A stretch of DNA of 64,000 nt from Parvibaculum sp. (lineage in GTDB: Bacteria > Pseudomonadota > Alphaproteobacteria > Parvibaculales > Parvibaculaceae), in assembly GCA_002694985.1 (NCBI GenBank), contig NZNS01000010.1:191951-255950 (forward strand), given 5' to 3'. The notes beneath the pieces are model-generated. The model saw only the letters and a list, made by a program, of their open reading frames with translations. It did no database searches and was not told the DNA's origin. The position numbers were made by a program, and so were the translations under genes. Positions 8,368 to 16,923 of the stretch are shown here, piece by piece. Within the stretch, counting starts at the first letter, position 1. Every line of letters begins with the position of its first letter.

Positions 8368-8396
8368 ATGTGGGGAGTGCGGGCTGGCAATGCAAG
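8368..8396 (-). promoter_or_regulatory. candidate sigma-32 (RpoH) promoter of hsp20
   Basis: On the minus strand CTTGCAT (8396 to 8390) and CCCCACAT (8375 to 8368) are separated by 14 bases, close to the RpoH pattern CTTGAAA-N13-15-CCCCATNT. The start codon lies about 70 bases downstream. The -35 overlaps the first unit of the 11-bp repeat array. Confidence 0.6.
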
Positions 8397-8434
8397 ACAA
8401 GTGCGAGACAGTTGCAAGACGTTTGCAACACGCG
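8391..8434. repeat. four phased 11-bp direct repeats between hsp20 and sodB
   Basis: Units TGCAAGACAAG, TGCGAGACAGT, TGCAAGACGTT and TGCAACACGCG start at 8391, 8402, 8413 and 8424, exactly 11 bases apart, about one helical turn. The third and fourth units also make the inverted repeat GTTGCAA-N5-TTGCAAC (8411-8429). The position, between divergent hsp20 and sodB promoters and overlapping the hsp20 -35, suggests an array of sites for one regulator. The regulator is not known to me. Confidence 0.65.
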
Positions 8435-8564
8435 CATTTCTGCGCCTTTTTCCTATATTTCCCGGCCATTATTTGCGGAAAACCATGCTGACGGGCTTGA
8501 AATGGAGAGCTTACCGGGCGAAGTGACAAGGGGAGTCGTAACTCAAGAATAAAAGGTAGATGTC

Positions 8565-9182
8565 ATGCTCGAACTTCCACCCCTTCCCTACGAACAGGAC
8601 GCCCTGGAGCCGCATATTTCGGCGAAAACACTGTCGTTCCACTACGGCAAGCATCACAAGGGCTATGTCGACAAGGCGAATTCGATGATCGAGGGCACGG
8701 ACCTCGAAAAGCTCGGCCTCATCGAACTCATCCGCAAGGCGGCGGCGGACGGCTCCAAAAAGGGCCTCTTCAACAATGCCGCGCAGATCTGGAACCACGA
8801 CTTCTACTGGCATTCCATGGCGCCCAAGGGCGGCGGCGAGCCGAAGGGCGCGCTGGCAAAGAAGATCGCCGAGGATTTCGGCTCCTTCGACGACTTCAAG
8901 AAGGCTTTCAAGGACGCGGGCGCCGGGCAGTTCGGTTCGGGTTATGCCTGGCTCGTGATCGGCGCCGACGGCAAGCTCAAGGTCTATGGCACGGCGAATG
9001 CCGAGACACCGATCGCCGACACGAAGGACGTGCCGCTCATGACGACCGATGTCTGGGAGCATACCTATTATCTCGACTACCAGAACCGGCGTCCGGACTA
9101 TCTCGACGTCTTTCTCGACAAGCTTGTGAACTGGGAATTCGCCGAAGCGAATTTCGAAAAGGCCGGTCGCCAGACCGCCTGA
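8565..9182 (+). CDS. sodB: superoxide dismutase, iron type
   Basis: A 205-residue Fe/Mn superoxide dismutase. Metal ligands are His26 (SFHYGKHH), His78 (QIWNHDFYW), Asp162 and His166 (DVWEHTYYLDY). AAQIWNHDFYW and GSGYAWLV are closer to iron than manganese enzymes, but cambialistic activity cannot be excluded. It converts superoxide to peroxide and oxygen in the cytoplasm; no signal peptide is present. The start has AAAAGG upstream. It is divergent from hsp20 across a 266-base region containing the phased repeats, which may coordinate the two stress genes. Confidence 0.95.
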   Translation: MLELPPLPYEQDALEPHISAKTLSFHYGKHHKGYVDKANSMIEGTDLEKLGLIELIRKAAADGSKKGLFNNAAQIWNHDFYWHSMAPKGGGEPKGALAKKIAEDFGSFDDFKKAFKDAGAGQFGSGYAWLVIGADGKLKVYGTANAETPIADTKDVPLMTTDVWEHTYYLDYQNRRPDYLDVFLDKLVNWEFAEANFEKAGRQTA

Positions 9183-9357
9183 GTGTCTGACCGCGCATTT
9201 CGCGCATCCTTTCCAGCGTCCCGGGCGGCAGAGCGGTAATTTTTCCGCCGCCGTCCGGCGTGCTCCTCCCCTCACGAATCCCCAATGTTTCCGCCCCTTC
9301 CGGCGACATAAATGTCACTCGGGAAATACCCCTATTTTTTCTGTGGGATAATAGCAG

Positions 9358-9386
9358 TTGCAGGCTCCGGTTGCTCATGCTATTGC
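9358..9386 (+). promoter_or_regulatory. candidate hemP promoter
   Basis: TTGCAG (9358-9363) and TATTGC (9381-9386) are separated by 17 bases. The -10 overlaps the Fur-type site, a layout expected for iron repression. Confidence 0.45.
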
Positions 9387-9398
9387 GAGTCATTCTCA
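9384..9398 (+). promoter_or_regulatory. Fur-type box upstream of hemP
   Basis: TGCGAGTCATTCTCA matches 10 of 14 defined positions of the 7-1-7 Fur consensus TGATAATNATTATCA. It lies 34 bases before the hemP start at the likely promoter. In Alphaproteobacteria the iron regulator could be Fur/Mur, RirA or Irr, so the protein that binds it is inferred. Confidence 0.55.
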
Positions 9399-9432
9399 TA
9401 GATACAAGGCAGGGGATGCGGACGGTATTCAC

Positions 9433-9603
9433 ATGGACATGACCGCCACAGACAGGACGATCCGCGTGTCGAAGGAAGGCAACACGCCCGCCCTCGACAG
9501 CACGGACCTGTTCAGCGGCGCACGCGAAATCGTCATCCGCCACGGGGCCGAGCTCTACCGGCTCAGGCTCACCAACAGCAACAAACTGATCCTGATCAAG
9601 TGA
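9433..9603 (+). CDS. hemP: haemin uptake protein HemP
   Basis: A 56-residue protein. The second half has the HemP pattern: DLFSGAREIVIRHGAELYRL then RLTNSNKLILIK. HemP family members are short, sit at the head of haem uptake loci and are needed for full haem receptor expression or function in some bacteria. The start at 9433 (or 9439, six bases on) gives the usual length. It lies directly behind the Fur-type site and before the TonB receptor. A hairpin (CCGGC-CGCAA-GCCGG, 9610-9624) sits in the 120-base gap after it and could set different expression of hemP and the receptor. Confidence 0.88.
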   Translation: MDMTATDRTIRVSKEGNTPALDSTDLFSGAREIVIRHGAELYRLRLTNSNKLILIK

Positions 9604-9723
9604 GGAAAACCGGCCGCAAGCCGGCATGCACATAACCCGAAGGCAACCGAGCCAGCCAGACCCGCCACCGAGCGGGGGCCAGCCAGCCAGGAATGCTTCA
9701 TCCACGCATCACTGGGACTGGCA

Positions 9724-11973
9724 ATGAAAAAACATACGGGGCAACGCTCCTTCCACGCACTCCTTCTCGCGACGGCATCCGTCTTCGCTCTTTCCACGGC
9801 CTCTGCGCAGGAAACTACCAGCGAAGAGGCACAGGCCGAGCAGACGGCGCCCCAAGAAACCCCCAGGGCGACGCAGCTCGACGCCGTCACCTCGACCGCC
9901 ACGCGCAACCCGACCGCGATCAAGGACGTCGCGGGCACCGTCTCCGTCATCACGGCGCAAGAGCTCGAGCGCCGCAACGCCAATTCGATGGAAGACATCG
10001 TGCGCTACGAGCCCGGCGTCTCGGTGGGCGACTCGTCCTCGCGCGCCGGTTCGGGCAACTTCGTCATTCGCGGCATCGGCGGCAACCGTGTGCTGGTTCT
10101 CGTCGACGGCCTGCCGACGCCCGATTCGCCGATCACCTCGACGGCAGCCGGCAGCTACACGCGCGACTATGTCGATATCGACAGCATGAAGCGCGTCGAA
10201 ATCATCCGCGGTCCTTCCTCCGCGCTTTACGGCTCGGATGGTATCGGCGGCACCGTCGCCTATGTGACGAAAGATCCGGCCGACTATCTCGCAGGTACGG
10301 ACAAGGACTGGTATGCGAGCATCAAGGGCGGATATGACAGCGCCGATGAGAGCTTCATGGAATCGCTCACCGGCGTGAAGCGCGCGGGCAATGTCGAAAT
10401 GCTCGGCATCTACACGCGCCGCGACGGCCATGAAGTCGAGCCGAACTCCAGCGCCCTCTACAACCCGCAGGACTATTCATCGAATTCCTTTCTCGGCAAG
10501 CTCGTCTTCAACGGGCTCTGGGGCAATTCGCTGAAGTTCACGGCGCAGTTCGACGAAAACGAATCCGACATCAATATGCTCACCGATGTGGGGGGCGGCG
10601 TTCCTTCCACTTCGCCCGTCTTCCTCTTCGCGACCGTGGATAGCTCCCGGGCGAAAGACGAGACGCAGCGCGCGCTCGTGAGCGCCGACTACTCGCACAA
10701 CACGCCCTTCATCCTTGCCGACAGTCTCAATGCGAAGCTCTTCTACACACGGGTCGACCGCACGGAGCAGACGACGCAGATACTGAGCGACCCGGCCTTC
10801 GACTATTACCGCGTCTCCAACATGGAGTTCGAGCAGGAGATTTTCGGCGCCGACCTGCAGTTCAACCTCGCGCGCGACTGGGCGGGCGTGGCTCACGACT
10901 TCACCTATGGCGGCACAGTCGACTACACGGAGACTTCGCGTCCGCGTCATCGCTCGGAAACGAACCTCACGACGACCGTCACTTCGTCCTACTTCCCCTT
11001 CAACGATGAAACCTTCCCGAACAAGAATTTCCCGGACACGAAGACGATCAAGGCCGGCATCTATGTTCAGGACAGCATCGAGATGGGGCGCTTCGGCATT
11101 ATCCCGGCGCTGCGTTTCGACTATTTCAAGCTGCACCCGGAAATAGACCAGCTCTTCCTCAACTCGACGGCGGGCGCGGTTCCCGTTCACGATCAGGAAG
11201 AGACGGAAGTGTCGCCCAAGCTCGGCCTCACCTTCGACGTGACGGACGAGTACACGCTGTTTGCACAATATGCGCACGGCTTCCGCGCACCGCCCTACGA
11301 CAATGCGAACTTCGCTTTCTCCAATCCGGGCTATGGCTATGAAGTCCTGCCGAACCCGAACCTGAAGCCGGAAACCTCGGATGGCTACGAAGCCGGTGTC
11401 CGCGGCGCGTTCCCGGACGGCTCCAGCTTCTCGCTCTCGGCCTTCTACAATGAGTACGAGGATTTCATCGAGACACAGATGGTCGGCTTCTCCGGCGGCC
11501 TGATGCAGTTCCAGTATCAGAACCTGTCCGAAGTCACGATCTATGGTGCGGAAGCCAAGGGCGAATACCGCTTCCTGCCGGAATGGGCTCTCCGTGGCAG
11601 CATCGCCTATGCACGCGGCGAGGACGACCAGACAGGCGCACCGATCGATTCCGTCGACCCGGTGAAGACCGTCGCCGGCATCGCCTATGAAGGCGAGGTC
11701 TGGGGTTCGCAGCTCATCGCAACCCATGCCTGGCGTCACGACCGCGTCTCGACGCCCGGCAACTTCCAGGCGCCGTCCTATACGGTGGTGGACTTCACGG
11801 CCTATTACGACATGTCGGAACGCTTCACCGTCAATGCGGGCGTCTTCAACATCTTCGACGAGGAATATTACAACTCGCAGGATGTGATCGGGCTGGCCGC
11901 AGGCAGCTCCATTGCCGGCCGTTACGCCCAGCCGGGCCGCAACTTCGGCGTCAACGCCACGTTCCGGTTCTGA
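9724..11973 (+). CDS. TonB-dependent haem/haemoglobin receptor
   Basis: A 749-residue outer-membrane receptor. A signal peptide (ALLLATASVFALSTASAQ region) is followed by an N-terminal plug domain (about residues 55-165: IKDVAGTVSVITAQELERRN, NFVIRGIGGNRVLVLVDGLP, VEIIRGPSSALYGSDGIGG) and a 22-strand beta barrel ending in aromatic GVNATFRF. The FRAPPYDNAN and NPNLKPETS segments are the FRAP/NPNL signature of haem and haemoglobin receptors such as HmuR and ShuA. It takes haem across the outer membrane using TonB, encoded 14 bases downstream; hmuSTUV follow. Haem specificity is supported by context and motif; the exact ligand protein is not known. Confidence 0.93.
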   Translation: MKKHTGQRSFHALLLATASVFALSTASAQETTSEEAQAEQTAPQETPRATQLDAVTSTATRNPTAIKDVAGTVSVITAQELERRNANSMEDIVRYEPGVSVGDSSSRAGSGNFVIRGIGGNRVLVLVDGLPTPDSPITSTAAGSYTRDYVDIDSMKRVEIIRGPSSALYGSDGIGGTVAYVTKDPADYLAGTDKDWYASIKGGYDSADESFMESLTGVKRAGNVEMLGIYTRRDGHEVEPNSSALYNPQDYSSNSFLGKLVFNGLWGNSLKFTAQFDENESDINMLTDVGGGVPSTSPVFLFATVDSSRAKDETQRALVSADYSHNTPFILADSLNAKLFYTRVDRTEQTTQILSDPAFDYYRVSNMEFEQEIFGADLQFNLARDWAGVAHDFTYGGTVDYTETSRPRHRSETNLTTTVTSSYFPFNDETFPNKNFPDTKTIKAGIYVQDSIEMGRFGIIPALRFDYFKLHPEIDQLFLNSTAGAVPVHDQEETEVSPKLGLTFDVTDEYTLFAQYAHGFRAPPYDNANFAFSNPGYGYEVLPNPNLKPETSDGYEAGVRGAFPDGSSFSLSAFYNEYEDFIETQMVGFSGGLMQFQYQNLSEVTIYGAEAKGEYRFLPEWALRGSIAYARGEDDQTGAPIDSVDPVKTVAGIAYEGEVWGSQLIATHAWRHDRVSTPGNFQAPSYTVVDFTAYYDMSERFTVNAGVFNIFDEEYYNSQDVIGLAAGSSIAGRYAQPGRNFGVNATFRF

Positions 11974-11987
11974 TGGAAACGTAGGCC

Positions 11988-12839
11988 ATGAGCATGACCG
12001 CCACCGCTAACGGACAGATGACCAGCATGAGCGACGGTTCCTCCGCTCTTGCCTGGAACCATCGCGCGCTCCGCAAGCCGGTGGCGGTCTCTCTTCTTCT
12101 TCACGCCACCGTCTTCGCGAGCCTCTTTGCGTGGTGGCAATCCGACGGCGCCTCCGCGCCGCGCGGTCTCCCCGACGGCATGTCCGTCACCTTCATCGAA
12201 CTTTCCGATCCCGCTCCCGCCGCGCCGCAAGTTCCGCAGGAAATTCAGGCCGCGCCGGTCGAGCCCCTGATCGCAGCCGAGCCCGGACCCGAACCTGCCG
12301 TCAAGCCGGTTGCCGAACATGTGCCGGAGCCCGTCGCTCCGGTTAAGCCGGAAGTCGTGCTTGAAGCAAAGCCCGAGCCGCGCCCCGAGATTCGCAAGCC
12401 CGAGCCCGCAAAGGCCGTCGCGCAGCAGCCCCCGCAGCCGCAGCAGGTCGCCGCCGTCACCCCTGCCTCGCTTCACACCGGCACGGGCCAAAAACCCGGA
12501 GAGGGCGCGCCAAAAGGCCTTGAGAAAACCGAAGGTCAGCAGACGGATTATATCATCGTCCTCAATCCGCGCTATCGCATGAAGCCGCAGCCTCCGCATT
12601 ACCCGGATCGCGCCCGCTCACTCGATCAGCAGGGCGTGGTCAAGGTCCGCATCAAGCTCGATCACCGGGGCGATCCGATGGATGTCGCCATCCTTGCAAG
12701 CTCCGGTTATGCGCTGCTCGATCACGCCGCCATCAAGGCCGCGCGCAAGTGGCGCTTCGAGCCTGAAATCCGCAACGGCCGTCCGGTCGTTGCCTTTGTT
12801 GAAATGCCGGTGGAGTTCGTTCTTACCGACGCCCGATAA
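11988..12839 (+). CDS. tonB: energy transducer TonB
   Basis: A 283-residue TonB. It has a cytoplasmic N terminus of about 30 residues, one membrane anchor (VSLLLHATVFASLFAWW), a long Pro/Glu/Lys-rich periplasm-spanning region (about residues 70-165, many PEP, KPE and AAEP units) and a C-terminal TonB domain (PPHYPDRARSLDQQGVVKVRI to VEMPVEFVL). It couples the proton motive force from ExbBD to the receptor just upstream. ExbB and ExbD are not in this window, so they must come from elsewhere. A dedicated tonB in a haem locus is common. Confidence 0.93.
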   Translation: MSMTATANGQMTSMSDGSSALAWNHRALRKPVAVSLLLHATVFASLFAWWQSDGASAPRGLPDGMSVTFIELSDPAPAAPQVPQEIQAAPVEPLIAAEPGPEPAVKPVAEHVPEPVAPVKPEVVLEAKPEPRPEIRKPEPAKAVAQQPPQPQQVAAVTPASLHTGTGQKPGEGAPKGLEKTEGQQTDYIIVLNPRYRMKPQPPHYPDRARSLDQQGVVKVRIKLDHRGDPMDVAILASSGYALLDHAAIKAARKWRFEPEIRNGRPVVAFVEMPVEFVLTDAR

Positions 12840-12878
12840 CAGGTCCGGTTACCGCCTGGGCAGATGAAAGGAAGCATC

Positions 12879-13934
12879 ATGTCTGTCAACTCGCCTCTCT
12901 CCCCTCTCCTGGAACGCCGAGCAGCCATCCTCGCAGAGGAACCGAAACTGCGCGCGCGCAATCTCGCTGAAAGGCTCGGTATTACCGAAGCCGAACTTGT
13001 CGCCCTCGGCAGCGCCGAAGCGGAGATCACGCAGCTCCGCCCGGAATGGCAGCAGATCATCGCCAGTGTCGGCGCACTTGGCCGCGTCATGGCGCTGACG
13101 CGAAACGAATCCGCCGTACATGAACGCAAGGGCGTCTACGGCGAACTCGAGGGTGGCGGACATGTCGGCCTCATCGTCGGCGACGATATCGACCTGCGCA
13201 TCTTCTTCTCGCACTGGAAGTTCGGCTTCGCTCAGGTCGAACGCATGGAAGATGGGAACCTGCGCCGCAGCCTCCAGTTCTTCGATGGGCATGGCATGGC
13301 GATCCACAAGATCTATCAGACCGAGCAGACGGACATCGCCGCCTTCGACGCGCTGATAGAGCGCTTCGCAACAGAGGCAAGCCCCGTGGAGGTCAAGGCA
13401 CGGCCCGAGAGAAGAAAGGCGCGGCCCGACAGCGACATCGATGTCGCGGGTTTCCGTGCGGCGTGGGATACGATGAAGGATACGCATGAGTTCCACGGCC
13501 TTCTCAACAAGTTCAAGGTCGAGCGTATTCAGGGGCTCCGGCTCGCAGGCGAAGGCCGTGCGGTCCGTGTGCCCGCCAGCGCGCTCCGCGCGGCCTGTGA
13601 AGCGGCGAATTCGCGCGACGTGCCGATCATGGTCTTTGTCGGCAATCACGGCATGATCCAGATCCATACCGGCCCGGTCGAGAACCTGAAGCCGATGGCC
13701 CCCTGGTTCAACGTGCTCGACGAGAAGTTCAACCTGCATCTGCGCGAAGACCACATCGACAGCGCCTGGGTGGTCTGGAAACCGACGGAGGACGGTACCG
13801 TCACCTCGCTCGAAATTTTCGACAAGGACGGTGCCCTGATCGCCACGCTTTTCGGCAAGCGCCGGCCGGGCATACCCGAAGACGAAGCCTGGCGCGAGAT
13901 CGTCAACGGTTTGCCCGAAAAGGAAGCGGCATAA
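12879..13934 (+). CDS. hmuS: haemin-degrading/haem-trafficking factor HmuS
   Basis: A 351-residue HemS/HmuS/ChuS-family cytoplasmic protein made of two similar halves, each with the pattern seen in GALGRVMALTRNESAVHERKG and later in NSRDVPIMVFVGNHGMIQIH. Family members accept haem from the HmuUV importer and store, traffic or degrade it to release iron. The start at 12879 is chosen because AAAGGAAG stands 6 to 13 bases before it; an ATG at 12864 lies ahead of that site. It lies between tonB and hmuT in the same direction, 39 bases from tonB. Confidence 0.92.
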   Translation: MSVNSPLSPLLERRAAILAEEPKLRARNLAERLGITEAELVALGSAEAEITQLRPEWQQIIASVGALGRVMALTRNESAVHERKGVYGELEGGGHVGLIVGDDIDLRIFFSHWKFGFAQVERMEDGNLRRSLQFFDGHGMAIHKIYQTEQTDIAAFDALIERFATEASPVEVKARPERRKARPDSDIDVAGFRAAWDTMKDTHEFHGLLNKFKVERIQGLRLAGEGRAVRVPASALRAACEAANSRDVPIMVFVGNHGMIQIHTGPVENLKPMAPWFNVLDEKFNLHLREDHIDSAWVVWKPTEDGTVTSLEIFDKDGALIATLFGKRRPGIPEDEAWREIVNGLPEKEAA

Positions 13935-13997
13935 GACGCCACTCGCCTTTCCTCTGCGAGAGCGAAGAAGACTGGACGCATGATGAAAAATACAGAT

Positions 13998-14084
13998 GTC
14001 ATCCCGGCACTCGTTGCCGGGACCCAATCCACGTTTCCGCAAAGCGAAAGGCCAATAGGTCCCGGGAATAAATCCCGGGATGAC
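13998..14084. repeat. nested palindromic repeat element at the start of hmuT
   Basis: Two 31-base arms (13998-14028 and 14054-14084) are imperfect inverted copies. Each begins and ends with the same blocks, GTCATCCCGG and CCGGGACC, and each arm is itself a small hairpin (CCCGG-N-CCGGG). A 25-base centre separates them. It resembles the short REP- or RPE-like palindromes widespread in alphaproteobacterial intergenic DNA. No second copy is seen in this window. It reads without a stop in the hmuT frame. Confidence 0.75.
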
Positions 14085-14090
14085 ACCCTT

Positions 14091-14996
14091 GTGTGGAACT
14101 GGTGCAAAACCTCTTTCCGCCGGTCTGCGATAGCTTTGAGCGCGCTTTTCCTTCTCACCTCCCCCGCTCATGCCGAAGATGCCCGCATCGTCAGTGTCGG
14201 CGGCTCGACCACGGAAATCGTCTATGCGCTCGGTGCGGAGAGCGAACTGGTCGGCGTCGACTCGACCAGCCTCTACCCGAAGGCAGCGAGCGAATTTCCC
14301 GATGTCGGCTATGTCCGCCAGCTTTCGGCGGAGGGACTCCTCTCGCTTCGGCCAACGCTCATTCTTGCGGGCGCGGAGGCAGGCCCCGAAGCCGCGCTGA
14401 CCCAGACGGAGGCGGCAGGTGTCAGGATCGTGAAGCTCGACGAGGGTTACACGCCCGGCGAGGTCGCAGAACATATCGAAACGGTTGGCGCCGCGCTTGG
14501 CCGCGAGGAAAAAGCCGCCGAGGTCGCGGACATCTTTCTCGCCGACGTGAAGGCGGTTCTCGCCGAGGTCGCGAAGGTCAAAACGCATCCGCGCGTTCTC
14601 TTCATGCTTCAGGCGGGGCGCGGGCCCATGCTCGTCTCCGGCAAGCACACGGCGGCGAGCGCCATGATCGAACTTGCAGGCGGCGTTAATGCCGTCAGCG
14701 AGTTCAGCGGCTACAAGCCCTTCTCGCCGGAAGCCGCCACGCTCGCTGCGCCCGATGTCATTCTCATGACGAACGAGACGGTCGAGGCACTTGGCGGAGC
14801 GGACGCCGTTTTCTCGCAGGCAGCCCTTGCGCCGACACCCGCCGCGCAAAACGGAAACCTCGTTTCGATGGATGCGCTTTATCTCGCAGGCTTCGGGCCG
14901 CGGCTCGCCCATGCGATCCATGACCTCGCGGAGAAGCTCCATCCCGAACACGAGTTCACGGCTCTTCCGGCACGCCCCTGGACGGAAGCCGAATGA
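14091..14996 (+). CDS. hmuT: periplasmic haem-binding protein HmuT
   Basis: A class III periplasmic binding protein. From GTG 14091 it is 301 residues, with a clean signal peptide (SFRRSAIALSALFLLTSPAHA), then RIVSVGGSTTEIVYALGAES and VDSTSLYP, which are typical of HmuT and related haem binders; the conserved Tyr of family members may be in the GDVGYVRQLSAEGL-like stretch. It passes haem to HmuUV. The start is uncertain: an ATG pair at 13980 would give 338 residues, adding a non-signal-like 37-residue leader encoded by the palindromic repeat. I favour 14091 since it restores a normal signal peptide. It overlaps hmuU by four bases. Confidence 0.9.
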   Translation: MWNWCKTSFRRSAIALSALFLLTSPAHAEDARIVSVGGSTTEIVYALGAESELVGVDSTSLYPKAASEFPDVGYVRQLSAEGLLSLRPTLILAGAEAGPEAALTQTEAAGVRIVKLDEGYTPGEVAEHIETVGAALGREEKAAEVADIFLADVKAVLAEVAKVKTHPRVLFMLQAGRGPMLVSGKHTAASAMIELAGGVNAVSEFSGYKPFSPEAATLAAPDVILMTNETVEALGGADAVFSQAALAPTPAAQNGNLVSMDALYLAGFGPRLAHAIHDLAEKLHPEHEFTALPARPWTEAE

Positions 14997-16048
14997 GCGA
15001 GATCGCCGAAAGACAAGGTCATGTCTCTCGCGCGCTGAGACGGCCGGCAATCCTCGCCGGCCTCTCTGTGCTTCTTGGCGCGACCTTCCTTTTCTCCCTC
15101 GCCACGGGTGCCGTGCCCATCGGCGGCGGCGATGTGCTGCGCTCCCTTTTCGGCCTTGATGTCGATGGACAGACAGCCGCCGTCATCCAGATGATCCGCC
15201 TGCCGCGCGCGCTTCTCGCCCTTGTCGTCGGCGCGGCGCTTGCTGGCTCCGGCGCCGCATTCCAGGGCCTTTTCCGCAACCCGCTGGCCGATCCGAGCCT
15301 CATCGGCGTTTCCAGCGGTGCGGCCTTCGGTGCCGTCGTCGTCATCGTTTTCGGCGGGCTCATCGCCACGGCGGTTCCCTTTCTCGCCTCGCCCTTCCTT
15401 CTTCCCTTCTTCGCCTTTGCCGGCGGCATCGGCGCGACCTTCGCCATTCAGGGGCTTGCACAGTCGCGCGGCCAGGCGGCGACCGCGACGCTTCTCCTCG
15501 CAGGCATCGCCATCAATGCGCTCACATGGGCGCTGACCGGCTTCACCATCTACATGGCGAACGATGCCCAGATCCGCGACTTCACCTTCTGGAGCATGGG
15601 CAGTCTCGCGTCCGGCGGCTGGAAGGCGTTCTGGCTCAGCGCCGTGCCCGTCACCCTCGCGCTCGGGATCATCCTCTCGCGCGCGCGTGCGCTCGATGCC
15701 ATGCTGCTGGGTGAACGCGAGGCATTGCATCTCGGCATCCCCGTTCATCGCCTCAAGCACATTGTCATGATCGCCGCCGCGCTCGCGGTCAGCTCGTCCG
15801 TCGCAGTGAGCGGCGTCATCGGCTTTGTCGGCATCGTGGTGCCGCATGTCGTGCGGATGCTGGCCGGTCCCGATCACCGCATCGTGCTGCCGGGCTCCAT
15901 TCTCGCGGGCGCTGCGCTTCTTCTTGCCGCCGACAGTTTCGCACGTATCGTTGTCGCACCCGCCGAGCTTCCCATCGGCCTCGTCACGGCGGCCATCGGC
16001 AGCCCCTTCTTCCTCTGGCTTCTCACGCACCGCAAGAGGTCGCTGTGA
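14993..16048 (+). CDS. hmuU: haem ABC transporter permease HmuU
   Basis: A 351-residue FecCD/BtuC-type permease with about ten hydrophobic segments. Recognisable parts are RLPRALLALVVGAALAGSGA, FQGLFRNPLADPSLIGVSSG near residue 95 and GVIGFVGIVVPHVVRMLAGP near residue 275, all typical of the family. It forms the dimeric inner-membrane channel that takes haem from HmuT and is powered by HmuV. It starts within the end of hmuT (ATGA overlap) and ends within the start of hmuV, so the three are translationally coupled. Confidence 0.95.
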   Translation: MSEIAERQGHVSRALRRPAILAGLSVLLGATFLFSLATGAVPIGGGDVLRSLFGLDVDGQTAAVIQMIRLPRALLALVVGAALAGSGAAFQGLFRNPLADPSLIGVSSGAAFGAVVVIVFGGLIATAVPFLASPFLLPFFAFAGGIGATFAIQGLAQSRGQAATATLLLAGIAINALTWALTGFTIYMANDAQIRDFTFWSMGSLASGGWKAFWLSAVPVTLALGIILSRARALDAMLLGEREALHLGIPVHRLKHIVMIAAALAVSSSVAVSGVIGFVGIVVPHVVRMLAGPDHRIVLPGSILAGAALLLAADSFARIVVAPAELPIGLVTAAIGSPFFLWLLTHRKRSL

Positions 16049-16824
16049 TCGAGGCGCGCAACATATCGGTCCTTGTCGGCCGCAAGCATCTTCTCGACGG
16101 CATTGATGCAGCCATCGTACCGGGCCGCGTCACCGCGCTGATCGGTCCCAATGGCGCGGGCAAGTCGACGCTCATTTCCGTGCTTGCGGGGGAGCGCCGT
16201 CCCGACGGTGGCGATGTCATGCTCGAAGGCACGCCGCTTGCCGCGCATGGGGGAGAGGCCCTCGCGCGGCGGCGCGCCGTGCTGCTTCAGGATTCCGGGC
16301 TCGACTTCGCCTTCACCTGCGAAGAGGTCGTCGAGCTTGGCCGCCTCCCCTTTTCGGGTACGCCCCAACAGCATGAAGATGATGACGCCATCGCCGCCGC
16401 CTGCCGTCTTGCGGGGATCGACGCCTTCCGTCATCGCTCCTACCAGACGCTGTCGGGCGGCGAAAAGCAGCGTGTGCAGTTCGCGCGCGCCATTGCCCAG
16501 GTCTGGCGTCCGGCGGGAAAATCCGGTCCGCCACGCTACCTCCTTCTCGACGAGCCCACTTCCGCCCTCGATCTTCGTCATCAGCGCATGGTGCTCGATA
16601 TTGCGCGCCGCCTTGCTGAAGAAGGTGTCGGCGTCCTTGCCGCGATTCACGACCTCAACCTCGCCATCGCTTATGCGGACGATGTGGTTCTGCTGCGCGG
16701 CGGCCGTCTGCTCGCCGCCGGTCCGGTCGGCGAGGTCATGACGAGCGAGGGGCTCGGGGCCTGTTTCGAGGTCGAGGTGGAAATCCTCACCCGCGAGAAC
16801 GGGTCGCGCGCGGTGCTGGTCTAG
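16045..16824 (+). CDS. hmuV: haem ABC transporter ATPase HmuV
   Basis: A 259-residue ABC ATPase of the iron-siderophore/haem type, starting with GTG inside the end of hmuU. Walker A is GPNGAGKST, the Q-loop is VLLQDSGLDFAF, the signature is LSGGEKQRV, Walker B is YLLLDEPTSALD and the switch histidine is in IHDLNLA. The stretch QVWRPAGKSGPPRYLLLDEP before Walker B is typical of HmuV. It is the last gene of the hem/hmu operon, followed by a terminator. Confidence 0.95.
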   Translation: MIEARNISVLVGRKHLLDGIDAAIVPGRVTALIGPNGAGKSTLISVLAGERRPDGGDVMLEGTPLAAHGGEALARRRAVLLQDSGLDFAFTCEEVVELGRLPFSGTPQQHEDDDAIAAACRLAGIDAFRHRSYQTLSGGEKQRVQFARAIAQVWRPAGKSGPPRYLLLDEPTSALDLRHQRMVLDIARRLAEEGVGVLAAIHDLNLAIAYADDVVLLRGGRLLAAGPVGEVMTSEGLGACFEVEVEILTRENGSRAVLV

Positions 16825-16881
16825 TTATCCCCGCTTCACATCGCTTCCGGGGTCAGGTAATCCCCGAAGCGGGCATAAGAA

Positions 16882-16917
16882 AGCCGGGCAGGAAATCATC
16901 CGTACCCGGCTCTTTTT
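16882..16917 (+). terminator. intrinsic terminator of the hmu operon
   Basis: AGCCGGG (16882-16888) pairs with CCCGGCT (16905-16911), with an inner GGA/TCC pairing, then CTTTTTC. A further bulged stem (CGCTTCCGGGG with CCCCGAAGCG, about 16842-16872) lies just before it. Confidence 0.8.
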
Positions 16918-16923
16918 CGTATT

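Noticed and set aside
9037..9705. A minus-strand frame of 222 codons covering the end of sodB and hemP
   Set aside because: It crosses the Fur-type site and hemP, and has no recognisable motif.
13998..14084. The palindrome as a transcription terminator between hmuS and hmuT
   Set aside because: No T tract follows either hairpin and hmuTUV must be expressed with the operon; some attenuation cannot be excluded.
12849..15050. A 733-codon open frame on the minus strand over hmuS and hmuT
   Set aside because: No family similarity, and it crosses the palindromic repeat and two real genes; a GC-driven shadow.
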